Source of the DNA: Caldifarciminota bacterium
GTDB lineage: Bacteria; Hydrothermota; Tepidihabitantia; SM23-42
DNA length: 64,000 nucleotides
Assembly (NCBI GenBank): GCA_020343595.1
Contig: CP070802.1
Coordinates: 439,327 to 503,326, forward strand
Direction: 5' to 3'
Shown here: positions 34,136-42,397 of the stretch, in pieces
How positions within the stretch are numbered: the first letter of the stretch is position 1
How the letters are laid out: the number at the start of each line of letters is the position of its first letter
Program-made: the position numbers and the translations under genes
The notes under the pieces: generated by a model
What the model was told of the DNA's origin: nothing
Databases searched by the model: none
Seen by the model: only the letters and a program-made list of their open reading frames with translations

Positions 34136-35590
34136 ATGAACAAAATAAGCAGAAAAGTACTGATTTCCGTTGCCGACAAGGAAGGTATTGTTGAGTTCGC
34201 CAAGGCATTGAAGAGCCTGAATTTTGATATCATCGCGACCGGCGGTACTCAGAAATTACTCGGTGACAACGGGGTCGAAGCGGTCAAAATATCGGATTAC
34301 ACAGGCGGTTCAGAAAGCGAGCGTGTCAAAACCTTGAGTCAGCGAGTAGCCAAAGAAATTCTCGAAACCGGTGAGATTGGTCTTGTAGTATGCAATCTAT
34401 ATCCGTTCTTCGCTCAGAAAGGTAAGAAACTGGACGAAATGATCGAGTTCATCGATATCGGTGGTGTGACATTGATTCGGGCTGCTGCGAAGAACTACAA
34501 AAAAGTCGCTGTTGTTTTCGACCCCGCACAGTACCACGATGTCCTGGAGAACCTGCAGCAGGGAAAGGTTGATGAAACATTCAACCTCGGATTGGCGAAG
34601 AAGGCGCTGGACTATATTGCCTGGTACGACGCGGTCATTGCCGATTATTTTTCACCTGATTTCGAAGCGAAGACTTTTTTTACATTCGGTGCTGAAAAAT
34701 TCATACCCATGCGCTACGGCGAGAATCCCCATCAGAAAGCGGCTTTCTTCCTTGACCGGAAATTTCAGGATGATTTCAAGATACATGGTGGAAAAGAAAT
34801 ATCATACAACAATATCCTCGATGCTGATGTTGCTTTCGGAGCGGCCAATGACTTTCGTGATGAGATCGCCTGTGCGATCATCAAGCACCAGACACCCTGT
34901 GGTGTTGCGGTGGGAGAGACACAGTCTGAGGCGTTTGAGCGGGCTTACATGGCTGATTCGATATCAGCCTTCGGTGGTATTGTCGGTCTCAACAGGAAGG
35001 TCGAATCTGGTACGGCCGAACTCATCAAGAAGCATTTCTTTGAGGTCGTCATTGCTCCTTCATACGATGACAAGGCACTGGAGATTTTGCGGACGAAGAA
35101 GAATCTTCGGATCGTCCAATTGAATCCGGAACTTATCAAACCTGTGGTTTACCGTCCGGTCTTCGGTGGAGTTCTAGTCCAGGAAAGGGATGATGCAGAC
35201 TTGAAGGATTGGGAGGTGGTCACGAAGCGAGCACCCGATGATTACGAGACCGCGGCGTTGAAATTTGCCTGGAAGGTTGTGAAGTGGACGAAGTCAAATT
35301 CGATTGTCTTTGCAATAAAGGGCAGGACCGTGGGTATCGGTGCCGGTCAGACTTCGAGAGTCGGTGCGGTTGAGATAGCACTGCGGCAGGCAGTCGAACG
35401 CAGCGCCGGCATCGTGATGGCCTCGGATGCTTTCTTTCCATTCCGTGACGGGATTGATACTGCGGCTAAAGGCGGTGTGACCGCGGTGATTCAACCGGGT
35501 GGCTCAAAGCGGGACGGTGAGGTTATCGAAGCCTGTGATGAACACGACATTGCAATGGTGTTCACCCACATCAGACATTTCAGACATTAA
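34136..35590 (+). CDS. purH: Bifunctional AICAR transformylase/IMP cyclohydrolase
   Basis: 484 residues from ATG 34136, which is 6 nt after GGAG; a start at 34124 would add four residues and overlap apgM. The N-terminal cyclohydrolase (MGS-like) domain spans about 1-190 (ATGGTQKLL, NLYPFFAQ, IDIGGVTLIRAAAKN), followed by the transformylase domain (MRYGENPHQKA, KHQTPCGVA, GIGAGQTSRVGAVEIA). It performs the last two steps of purine synthesis to IMP. No other pur gene is nearby. Confidence 0.96.
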   Translation: MNKISRKVLISVADKEGIVEFAKALKSLNFDIIATGGTQKLLGDNGVEAVKISDYTGGSESERVKTLSQRVAKEILETGEIGLVVCNLYPFFAQKGKKLDEMIEFIDIGGVTLIRAAAKNYKKVAVVFDPAQYHDVLENLQQGKVDETFNLGLAKKALDYIAWYDAVIADYFSPDFEAKTFFTFGAEKFIPMRYGENPHQKAAFFLDRKFQDDFKIHGGKEISYNNILDADVAFGAANDFRDEIACAIIKHQTPCGVAVGETQSEAFERAYMADSISAFGGIVGLNRKVESGTAELIKKHFFEVVIAPSYDDKALEILRTKKNLRIVQLNPELIKPVVYRPVFGGVLVQERDDADLKDWEVVTKRAPDDYETAALKFAWKVVKWTKSNSIVFAIKGRTVGIGAGQTSRVGAVEIALRQAVERSAGIVMASDAFFPFRDGIDTAAKGGVTAVIQPGGSKRDGEVIEACDEHDIAMVFTHIRHFRH

Positions 35591-35616
35591 CAGAACTCAT
35601 TTGCCCGTAGTTCTCG

Positions 35617-36972
35617 CTATAGAATAACCCACAGAGACACATCGAAGACAGTATCTTCAGTATCATTACCGGTGATGTGATCAACGTTGTCGCGTAGCAC
35701 CTGGCCTATTTCCGCGCCCAGATGGAAATTGCGGTGGAATTTGTAATCGATGCCCAGTTTGATTTCCAGCGTTTTTTCAACAACACCCGAGGGAAATGGT
35801 GGATTAATCGGTCCTCCCTCTTCATTATAGGGAAGAAAGATACTGCCCTCGCCTTTTCTGATATAGGCAATGGAGAGATGTGGGTATATTCCGTAAGCAT
35901 TAACGTATTTTACGGCGAACGACAATTCATCGACATCATTACCCAAAGGGTAACCGAGGCAACGTTCTCTCTGTTCGTATACGTTCTGTGGTTGACGCTG
36001 CGTATAAACCCATTTGTCGACGAAAGTGTAATTGACATGAGCAATAAGAGAATTGACGATCAGTGACTTCAATCCTACCTGGTACGCGAATTTATCAGGA
36101 TTTGGATCGTCTTCATACATGTAATCATCGATCAAGAATTCTGCGTAGAATATGGAATTGAAAAGGTGGAGTTGCAGATCGAGGGACCACATTATGTTAT
36201 CATCGCGATAACTGCTCCACTGAGCAAGGTAGAAGGGTAGCAGGAAATTAACATATGACGGTTCGAGGGAGTCGGCAGACAATATGGATTCTGAAAACCC
36301 TATCTTGAGGAATCCCCTGAGGTTCAATCCGAGCCGGTGAACAGAAAGGAATCTGGATTTCGCGGCGTCGAGAATCGAGAACATTCCGTGGAATTCTAGA
36401 AGTTGTCCTGGAACGTGAAGATGTAAGCCATCGTATCCCTGTGGTGCTGAAGAAAGTAGCAGGCTGTGTTCAGCACCAGGTCCCCAGAAAACATCACGTC
36501 GACCGATATCCATGTTGAATCTTTCGTGATTGAAACTCAAGAGACCCTCACTGAGATATGTCTGGAAATCATTCCAGGGTTGAGGACCAAGCGTGTCCAG
36601 CGTGTTCGCACGCCTTATCCGCATCGCGTGAGAGAACTTCAAGTGGCTTAGCAGTATGCCACCGAATCTCTCGTCCAGAGCTCCAGAGTAAAACTCCGGA
36701 TTGCTTTCGTATCGGCCGATCACATGAAGCAAATAGGAAAAGTTAGGATTCTTGGTCAGAAGCGGTGAGAAGTCAGATATTATTTTTCGGTCCGTGCGGT
36801 TCAATTTACTTTCGTTGATTATTATCTCATCGATCTGACCGATCAGCCAATCAACATCGTGAGGTTTCATTGCGGTCATCTGTACGAAACCCCTGAGCTG
36901 CAGATATTCAATGTCATCCATTATCGGCGAGTCGATCGGTAAAGCGTAGGTGAAAATCAAGAAAAAAAGCAC
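35617..36972 (-). CDS. Outer-membrane beta-barrel protein, capsule-assembly Wzi-like
   Basis: 451 residues, GTG start after AAGGAGGCCAGC, signal sequence MLFFLIFTYALP. After an alpha-helical N-terminal region (about 20-80), the rest alternates amphipathic strands ending in a hydrophobic aromatic-type C-terminus (VFDVSLWVIL). GRRDVFWGPGAEHSLLLSSAP strongly resembles the conserved segment of Wzi/capsule-assembly proteins, which bind polysaccharide at the outer membrane. It has its own promoter. It converges with purH across 26 bp that contain an inverted repeat AGAACT/AGTTCT (35592-35614). Confidence 0.72.
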   Translation of the reverse strand: MLFFLIFTYALPIDSPIMDDIEYLQLRGFVQMTAMKPHDVDWLIGQIDEIIINESKLNRTDRKIISDFSPLLTKNPNFSYLLHVIGRYESNPEFYSGALDERFGGILLSHLKFSHAMRIRRANTLDTLGPQPWNDFQTYLSEGLLSFNHERFNMDIGRRDVFWGPGAEHSLLLSSAPQGYDGLHLHVPGQLLEFHGMFSILDAAKSRFLSVHRLGLNLRGFLKIGFSESILSADSLEPSYVNFLLPFYLAQWSSYRDDNIMWSLDLQLHLFNSIFYAEFLIDDYMYEDDPNPDKFAYQVGLKSLIVNSLIAHVNYTFVDKWVYTQRQPQNVYEQRERCLGYPLGNDVDELSFAVKYVNAYGIYPHLSIAYIRKGEGSIFLPYNEEGGPINPPFPSGVVEKTLEIKLGIDYKFHRNFHLGAEIGQVLRDNVDHITGNDTEDTVFDVSLWVIL

Positions 36973-37005
36973 GCTGGCCTCCTTGGATTTTCTGTCATGA
37001 TACCA

Positions 37006-37033
37006 ATTATAACAATCAAAGCGTCTTTTGCAA
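37006..37033 (-). promoter_or_regulatory. Promoter of the Wzi-like gene
   Basis: On the minus strand: TTGCAA (37033-37028), 16-bp spacer, TATAAT (37011-37006), about 34 bp before the GTG start. The -35 box is the weakest of the promoters seen in this window. Confidence 0.6.
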
Positions 37034-37082
37034 GTGTGACATCATTCCTGTTGCGGAACACGCGTTTTTACGTATTAAACGA

Positions 37083-38438
37083 TCAGAACTCTCGTGTCAG
37101 TGCGAGATGTATTTTGCCATCAGACCACTTTCCTCCTTTTGGCCAGGCGAGCATAAGGGAAGCATCGGCTATCCGGGACTGCGCCGAAATTCCGAGGCCG
37201 TAGGAGTATAGAAAAGTACGGTCGATCCTGGCGATATCGAAGAGCGGGAAGATGAACAACCGATGGTATTCAATATTCACCCATAAAGCCCTCTCTGCTG
37301 TGAATTCATCTTCCAGGTAGCCGCGTAGGTCCCCCGAGCCTCCTATTCTAACGTGATCGAAGAAATCAAAGGTATCGGTCCAAACATGACGGTAATGGGG
37401 TCTTATGCTGAAGCTGAAAAAACTCAGATTACCGTCATACATAAATTTCAGACGGTCCGCGGTCCTAAAAAGATAGTCAACACCGAGCTGGTGATCTGTT
37501 GACCAGGTACTGGTTTTGTATTCAAGGCCAAGGCCAGCTCCCAGAAGGTTATCAGAACTCTCTGAGACAAGGGTGTCGTTATCGTAATGGTTGACGATTT
37601 CAAAACCTGAGAGTAGTGAAATACTGAAATAATCACCGATTGGTGCTCCGAATTTGACTTGCCCGCTTATCAACCTGGTGCTGTCGTAAGTGAGTATGGA
37701 AAATTCTCCTTCGATATGGGCCGGAGCGATCAATACGGGCTCTTGTCCCCGGATCGAGAAGAGCCGTTCATATTCGTAATCAAAGTGCATTTTCCGCAGG
37801 GTACCTAGCAGGTTGGATGAAGCAAAAGATGCCCCGAATTCCCGGTCGTCGCCGCTGAGCGAGCCGGATAGCATCAGCAGATCACTTTCCTTCTCATGCA
37901 GCGTCAACAGAAGGTAGTGGCGTCCGTCACGATTGGGAATGATCTCATCTATCCTGTCAAATGCACCGGTATCAAGGAGTCTCTTTTTGGCTCGTTCAGT
38001 CTTCCTAGCAGAGAAGTATTCACCGGCTTCATAATCAGCCATTCGTTTCGCTGCTCCGATGTCGGTTTTACCTTCGGTCCGTACCAACAGATCTTCAATC
38101 TCTACCCTAGGGCCTTCCTCGATGGTCAGGATGAGTTGTGGCGAACCTGCGTCACTTTCGAGCATAGCAGGATATATTCTGCAGAAAGGGAAGCCAGCGT
38201 TATTGTATTTTGCAATAATCGAATATATCAACCGCTCGGCATCCTGCTCGCCGGTAAGATCGGCTGCTTTCTGCAGAAGATATTGTGATGAGAAAAAAGT
38301 ATTTCCCCTCGTTTCCACGAAGAGAAATTGGGTATTGAAAAAAATGGCGAATATTACTAAGTTAAGCAACGATATTTTTTTTGCGCGCCCATCAACACTG
38401 AAATAGGTAAGGCCGCCACTTAGAATTTGGTCTGCCAA
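37083..38438 (-). CDS. Omp85/BamA-like outer-membrane protein with POTRA region
   Basis: 451 residues if started at TTG 38438, which overlaps the HNH gene by 47 bp. The signal-like stretch is KKISLLNLVIFAIFFNTQFL (about 20-39), so the true start could be a later non-ATG codon; no clear ribosome site is seen. About 45-195 holds one or two POTRA-like beta-alpha units (LILTIEEGPRVEIEDLLV), and the remainder is a 16-strand-type barrel. GGSGDLRGYLEDEF corresponds to the L6 VRGY/F motif of Omp85 proteins. Shorter than BamA, it may be a TamA- or patatin-like-barrel relative that inserts or exports surface proteins. Confidence 0.78.
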   Translation of the reverse strand: MADQILSGGLTYFSVDGRAKKISLLNLVIFAIFFNTQFLFVETRGNTFFSSQYLLQKAADLTGEQDAERLIYSIIAKYNNAGFPFCRIYPAMLESDAGSPQLILTIEEGPRVEIEDLLVRTEGKTDIGAAKRMADYEAGEYFSARKTERAKKRLLDTGAFDRIDEIIPNRDGRHYLLLTLHEKESDLLMLSGSLSGDDREFGASFASSNLLGTLRKMHFDYEYERLFSIRGQEPVLIAPAHIEGEFSILTYDSTRLISGQVKFGAPIGDYFSISLLSGFEIVNHYDNDTLVSESSDNLLGAGLGLEYKTSTWSTDHQLGVDYLFRTADRLKFMYDGNLSFFSFSIRPHYRHVWTDTFDFFDHVRIGGSGDLRGYLEDEFTAERALWVNIEYHRLFIFPLFDIARIDRTFLYSYGLGISAQSRIADASLMLAWPKGGKWSDGKIHLALTREF

Positions 38439-38898
38439 ACTCGTTCAATACGAAGGTGAAATAGTTTGGTCTTTTGGGTTTCTTCAAAAGATGCATGCCG
38501 ACGTGCCCCAGGCTGCGATTCCCTTTTCTGTTATTGCATTCATGGCAGGCACAAACAAGATTCTCCCACGACTCATCCCCACCCAGCGCCTTGGGCATTA
38601 TATGATCAGCGGTCATCATCCCCGTTCGCTTGCCACAATACTGGCATTGATGATTGTCCCTTTTTATGACATTCTTCTTTGTCAGCGATATCTCCTTCCG
38701 TTTAATCCGAACGTAGTATCTCAGTCGGATCACGGAAGGAACGCGGTAGCTCACAGTGATGGCATGCATGACCTTCCCGTCCTCCTTCTCAACCATATCA
38801 ACCTTTCCCAGGATCAATAGTGTTATTGCTCTTCTCAATCTGAGGATGGTGAGCGGTTCATAGTTCTGGTTGAGAAGAAGTACGGGCAATTGCAGCAT
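38392..38898 (-). CDS. HNH endonuclease family protein
   Basis: 168 residues. A basic N-terminal domain precedes the zinc-finger/HNH motif: CQYCGKRTGMMTADHIMPKA, GGDESWENLVCACHECNNRKG. The paired CxxC sites and DHI are the hallmark of this housekeeping-type HNH family (similar to those in Bacteroidetes, cyanobacteria and Deinococcus), often of unknown target. It abuts the small membrane-protein gene and overlaps the Omp85 gene. The neighbours give no restriction-modification or mobile-element context. Confidence 0.88.
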   Translation of the reverse strand: MLQLPVLLLNQNYEPLTILRLRRAITLLILGKVDMVEKEDGKVMHAITVSYRVPSVIRLRYYVRIKRKEISLTKKNVIKRDNHQCQYCGKRTGMMTADHIMPKALGGDESWENLVCACHECNNRKGNRSLGHVGMHLLKKPKRPNYFTFVLNEFGRPNSKWRPYLFQC

Positions 38899-39260
38899 CA
38901 GTAATTCACCTGGATGGGTGCAATTTTGTCTACGACGAACTTTCGGCTGTAGGTAAATACACCAAAGATGCTTGAAGAATCTTCGTATTCTATATAAATA
39001 CGGAACGAATCAGGGATCGAGTGATCGATCCATATTCTGTCAGGGGTCAGGTTCACTCTGATCTCATCTGCGCTCTTCATCAATTCCTCTCTGATCATAT
39101 CATCGTTCTGTACGGGTCCGATGCGCACTGTGGTCTCGACCTTTTCGCTGATCGAACCATAGCTGAAGTGCACGCGGCCGACCTGGTACCCGACATAGCC
39201 GACCAGCAGGAGAATTATGATCAAGAAAATGACGCCGAAACCAGAGAGACCTTTGCTCAT
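38898..39260 (-). CDS. Small single-pass membrane protein, function unknown
   Basis: 120 residues from ATG 39260, fixed by the ATGA overlap with the stop of the TPR gene. One membrane helix (about 9-30, GVIFLIIILLLVGYVGYQVG) is followed by a 90-residue domain predicted mostly beta, facing the periplasm. I do not recognise a family. Its place between a TPR lipoprotein and envelope genes suggests an envelope role, by association only. Confidence 0.8.
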   Translation of the reverse strand: MSKGLSGFGVIFLIIILLLVGYVGYQVGRVHFSYGSISEKVETTVRIGPVQNDDMIREELMKSADEIRVNLTPDRIWIDHSIPDSFRIYIEYEDSSSIFGVFTYSRKFVVDKIAPIQVNY

Positions 39261-40465
39261 TGTGATCCGCCCTTGCAGTAAAACCATTTATCTTCCTTCA
39301 GTTCTTCAAGCCAGGTATTGCTGCGTTTTGTTTCGTTATTTGCATAATAAGCCCACTGCGCATCGGATTTTGCTTTTGTGTAATGAAAGATCGCAGTGTT
39401 GAAATAACTCATTGCAGCTTCGAGGACGCCGCAGTTGCTTGTGCTCTTATTCTGCATCCATTTTGCGCGCGCATCGTAACCCCGGCGTATGTAGACATCA
39501 CCGAGCAACAGGTATGCATAGTAATTGTTGGGTTCTATGGTCAACGCTTCTCTTGCAAGATCTTCGGCAGTGCTGTAGCGGCCCCTTTTGAGATTGAGGT
39601 CGACGAGTTGATAAACCGGGGAAGCACTATTTGGCGCGAGGCGACGCGCTGTGTTAAGTGCTTCTTCGGCGGCCTGGTATTTTTTTTGCTCAACATAGAC
39701 GGCGCCCAGTTGAACGTGGTATCGGTAGTTGTCGGGCTGTTCCTTGACCAGGTCGGTGTAGATCTTGCCGGCTGCTTCGTAGTTCTTCAGATCGAAATAT
39801 GTCTGTGCCAGTTTTTCACGGACTTCTACGATGTTGGGTTTCTTCTCGATGATGGCCTCGAGATAGTCGATCGCCTTTCTCGGCTCTTTCTTTTCTACGA
39901 AGATATCGGCAATCGCGAACATCGTGTTTATGTTTTCGGGCTCGTACTCAAGGCTCATGTTGTAATATTCCAATGCCTTATCGTAATTCTGCATTTTGGT
40001 ATAAACATAACCAAGCCCATTGAGAAGGTTGACGTTTTTCGGAGCTATCTTTAGACCTGTTTCATATTCGAACATGGCATCGCCAAATCTCTGTAATTCA
40101 GTGTACAGTGCTGCCAATCCTTCGTAGGAACGTGAATCCCTGGGGTCTAGCGCCTTTGCCTTGTTATACTCGGCTTCAGCCGCGATTATATCATTCTTGG
40201 CCCTGTAACCCTTGGCAAGGGCAATATAGGCAGCATAGTACTCGGGCATTACTTCAATTGCCTTTTTGAAGTAGTTGATGGCCTCATCGTAATTACCCTG
40301 TTTGTAATATTCAAAACCTATGGAGTAGTTCTGCTCCGCTTCTTTTTGTTTTTCCTCAGTCGTTTTGGTCGTAGGTTCTTTTACAGTTTGCGTTGGTGCA
40401 CACCAAACAAACAAACTTACGACGATCAATACCGCAAGGCACATCTTTTTGAGTGTATTTTGCAT
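39257..40465 (-). CDS. TPR-repeat lipoprotein
   Basis: 402 residues from ATG 40465, which follows GGAGGATATA. The lipoprotein signal ends LFVWC at about residue 20. After a Thr/Lys-rich linker come about nine tetratricopeptide repeats (YYKQGNYDEAINYFKKAIEV is the first; later ALEYYNMSLEYEPENIN). It is probably outer-membrane or periplasmic, mediating protein-protein contacts. It begins 17 bp after the 3' end of the tRNA-Ala gene with no terminator between. Confidence 0.92.
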   Translation of the reverse strand: MQNTLKKMCLAVLIVVSLFVWCAPTQTVKEPTTKTTEEKQKEAEQNYSIGFEYYKQGNYDEAINYFKKAIEVMPEYYAAYIALAKGYRAKNDIIAAEAEYNKAKALDPRDSRSYEGLAALYTELQRFGDAMFEYETGLKIAPKNVNLLNGLGYVYTKMQNYDKALEYYNMSLEYEPENINTMFAIADIFVEKKEPRKAIDYLEAIIEKKPNIVEVREKLAQTYFDLKNYEAAGKIYTDLVKEQPDNYRYHVQLGAVYVEQKKYQAAEEALNTARRLAPNSASPVYQLVDLNLKRGRYSTAEDLAREALTIEPNNYYAYLLLGDVYIRRGYDARAKWMQNKSTSNCGVLEAAMSYFNTAIFHYTKAKSDAQWAYYANNETKRSNTWLEELKEDKWFYCKGGSQ

Positions 40466-40482
40466 TATATCCTCCAATCAGA

Positions 40483-40555
40483 TGGAGCCGACGGGATTCG
40501 AACCCGTGACCTCTTGACTGCCAGTCAAGCGTTCTCCCAACTGAACTACGGCCCC
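40483..40555 (-). tRNA. tRNA-Ala(GGC)
   Basis: A 73-nt cloverleaf on the minus strand. The acceptor is GGGGCCG/CGGCTCC, containing the G3-U70 pair that identifies alanine tRNAs. The D arm is GTTC..GAAC; the anticodon arm CTTGA-CTGGCAG-TCAAG has anticodon GGC (codons GCC/GCU); the T arm ACGGG-TTCGAAT-CCCGT is perfect. Discriminator A73 is present and CCA is not encoded. It is preceded by a strong promoter and followed after 17 bp by a protein gene, so it heads a mixed tRNA-mRNA transcript. Confidence 0.95.
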
Positions 40556-40579
40556 GATATTCTTTCGCAAAATCAACAA

Positions 40580-40607
40580 ATTATATTATGAATGTGGCCA
40601 AAGTCAA
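40580..40607 (-). promoter_or_regulatory. Promoter of the tRNA-Ala/TPR operon
   Basis: On the minus strand: TTGACT (40607-40602), 16-bp spacer, TATAAT (40585-40580), about 24 bp before the tRNA 5' end. Confidence 0.8.
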
Positions 40608-40645
40608 GCGTGAATTGCCGGGGGCAGGAGTATGGCGAGATTGAC

Positions 40646-40671
40646 GTCGGAGGGGGCATCGCCCCTCCGAC
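40646..40671 (-). terminator. Hairpin after the lipoprotein gene
   Basis: A perfect 10-bp stem GTCGGAGGGG/CCCCTCCGAC with a 6-nt loop, 10 bp after the stop of the lipoprotein gene. No T-run follows on the minus strand, so it may be a factor-assisted terminator or an RNA-stabilising stem. It also insulates the tRNA promoter just downstream. Confidence 0.5.
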
Positions 40672-40681
40672 AATGTATCTC

Positions 40682-41596
40682 TTAGTAGCCCCCGGGTATT
40701 TCTTCTCCCGGCATGAGCACGATATAGGGAAGACACCATGCCCGTGCATAGTAAAGGGCATCTTCGTTTCCGAACAGTGTTTGCCAGCCGAGGACGTCTA
40801 CTGCGCTATGCCGGACAGCGGGTGTCACGAGTATACTATCGTGGGCAATTATCCAGGTGCGAGTGAAAGTATTCACGTCATCACGAAAGAACGGTTGCCG
40901 GATATGATAACCGACACCGGGTCTGTGCCCGGTCCCGTGGTGAAGAAATGCCCAGGTTGAATCAGCGAGGGCACTGCAGGTGACGGTCACGACCACGGTA
41001 TCGTTTGGGAAGAAAATCGGCAGTTCGCTTCTTTCATAATAAGCGCTGGGGTCAGTTATGACAAATTCATAGTTACGGCTCGCTACAACCGCTCGCACCT
41101 CGGTTATGGCAACAGGATTCTGATTGTTTGCAGTGTGGATGTCAGCCGCTGTCAAGCTGGCGATACGCCACTGACCCGCGTCGTTCTTCCATAGTTTTAC
41201 TCGCCGAACCAGGCTGTCGGAAATGACCCTCTCATAAACCGGACCAAACGGGTCATTGTTGACGAAAAATCCGTAACCAGGTGGTGAGCCGGCAAGGTAT
41301 GCGTATATCGTGACATCAGCGCTATCACCGCTGACAGTGATCTCGTAATGTCTGATAATAGGCCGCTCTATCCATCGTACCCATCTGACGTACGAAATGG
41401 TATCGAGGAAGGGTTGCATAGTCACAGATGGAGGAGGGACGTTAGTGCTGTCGTCATGATTCTGGACCGCTCCTTCAGCAAGATAGGGGGAGGATTCAAG
41501 AATTCCCTGGATCGCCATTTCTTCGCTGTCTCTGCTGCACGATACCGTCAGCGTTACGATCAGAGTTAGTAGCATAAAAATATGGATATTCTTCAT
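40682..41596 (-). CDS. Lipoprotein of unknown function
   Basis: 304 residues. The ATG follows AAGGAGGAAAG, and the lipoprotein signal is MKNIHIFMLLTLIVTLTVSC with Cys at 20. The mature part is mostly beta, with two possible similar halves: one ends near residue 155 after VKLWKNDAGQWRIASLT, the second contains FPNDTVVVTVTCSALADS and HHGTGHRPGVGYH. The first half resembles a small NTF2- or stress-test-like fold assessing phrases such as WRIASL, but I cannot name a family. It is the last gene of the nnrD-tatC operon. Confidence 0.75.
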   Translation of the reverse strand: MKNIHIFMLLTLIVTLTVSCSRDSEEMAIQGILESSPYLAEGAVQNHDDSTNVPPPSVTMQPFLDTISYVRWVRWIERPIIRHYEITVSGDSADVTIYAYLAGSPPGYGFFVNNDPFGPVYERVISDSLVRRVKLWKNDAGQWRIASLTAADIHTANNQNPVAITEVRAVVASRNYEFVITDPSAYYERSELPIFFPNDTVVVTVTCSALADSTWAFLHHGTGHRPGVGYHIRQPFFRDDVNTFTRTWIIAHDSILVTPAVRHSAVDVLGWQTLFGNEDALYYARAWCLPYIVLMPGEEIPGGY

Positions 41597-41641
41597 CTTT
41601 CCTCCTTCTACCGTTTTGACGTGGGTGGGTGTATTTTTGGT

Positions 41642-42358
41642 TTAATCAGCAGCCCGGCGGCTCTTTGATAATCGCGCGGCCAGTATGCTGAGCTCAAAGA
41701 GCAACAGCAAGGGTACGGACAGAAGCAGCAGCGTGAAGAAATCGCCGGTCGGTGTTATCACTGCACACAGAACGAGGACGGCAACGATCGCCTCGGGTCT
41801 ATGTTTTCTTATCGTATCAACATCGACAATACCAAGCCTCATCAAGAAGAATGACAGCAAGGGCAGCTGGAAAAGAAGCCCGCTGCCGAGCAAACACCAA
41901 ACAAAAAAATTCAGGTATTTGCCGATGTTCATCAGGGGTTGGATCGTGTCGCTGCCAAACGAAAGAAGGAATTTCAGGCCGAAGGGTATGAGTATGTAGT
42001 ACCCGAAGATGATGCCGACAGCGAACAGAAACATCCCGGTGCCGATATAACTCAGTGATATTCTCCGCTCGCTGCTGGTGAGGCCTGGCCCAATGAATGC
42101 CCAGGTTTGGTATAGAGTGAACGGGAAAGAAACAACGACACCCAAAAAAATCGCCACTTTTATTTGGGCAACAAAAGCCTCGGCCGGTGCAAAGAAGTAT
42201 GTCGTTCCGATCGCCGCCCGTTCGATAATGAGATTCAGGAATCTCTTTGCGAAAAAGAATCCCGCGATGGTGAAAAGACCGATCGCACCGATCGAGTACA
42301 GTATCCTCTTTCGGAGTTCTTCAAGATGTTCAATGAAGGATGTTCGTTTTTCGTTCAT
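41642..42358 (-). CDS. tatC: Sec-independent protein translocase TatC
   Basis: 238 residues from the ATG at 42358, which has TAGGA at suitable spacing; an ATG two codons upstream (42364) is possible. There are six membrane helices. The N-terminal FIEHLEELRKRIL and the first periplasmic loop with FFAPAEAFVAQIKVA and the SFPFTLYQTWAFIGPGL region are TatC signatures. TatC recognises twin-arginine signals on folded proteins. TatA/B are not in the window. Confidence 0.96.
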   Translation of the reverse strand: MNEKRTSFIEHLEELRKRILYSIGAIGLFTIAGFFFAKRFLNLIIERAAIGTTYFFAPAEAFVAQIKVAIFLGVVVSFPFTLYQTWAFIGPGLTSSERRISLSYIGTGMFLFAVGIIFGYYILIPFGLKFLLSFGSDTIQPLMNIGKYLNFFVWCLLGSGLLFQLPLLSFFLMRLGIVDVDTIRKHRPEAIVAVLVLCAVITPTGDFFTLLLLSVPLLLLFELSILAARLSKSRRAAD

Positions 42359-42397
42359 GTACATCCTATTGCTTGCATGAAGGAATGTTCGGCGGCT

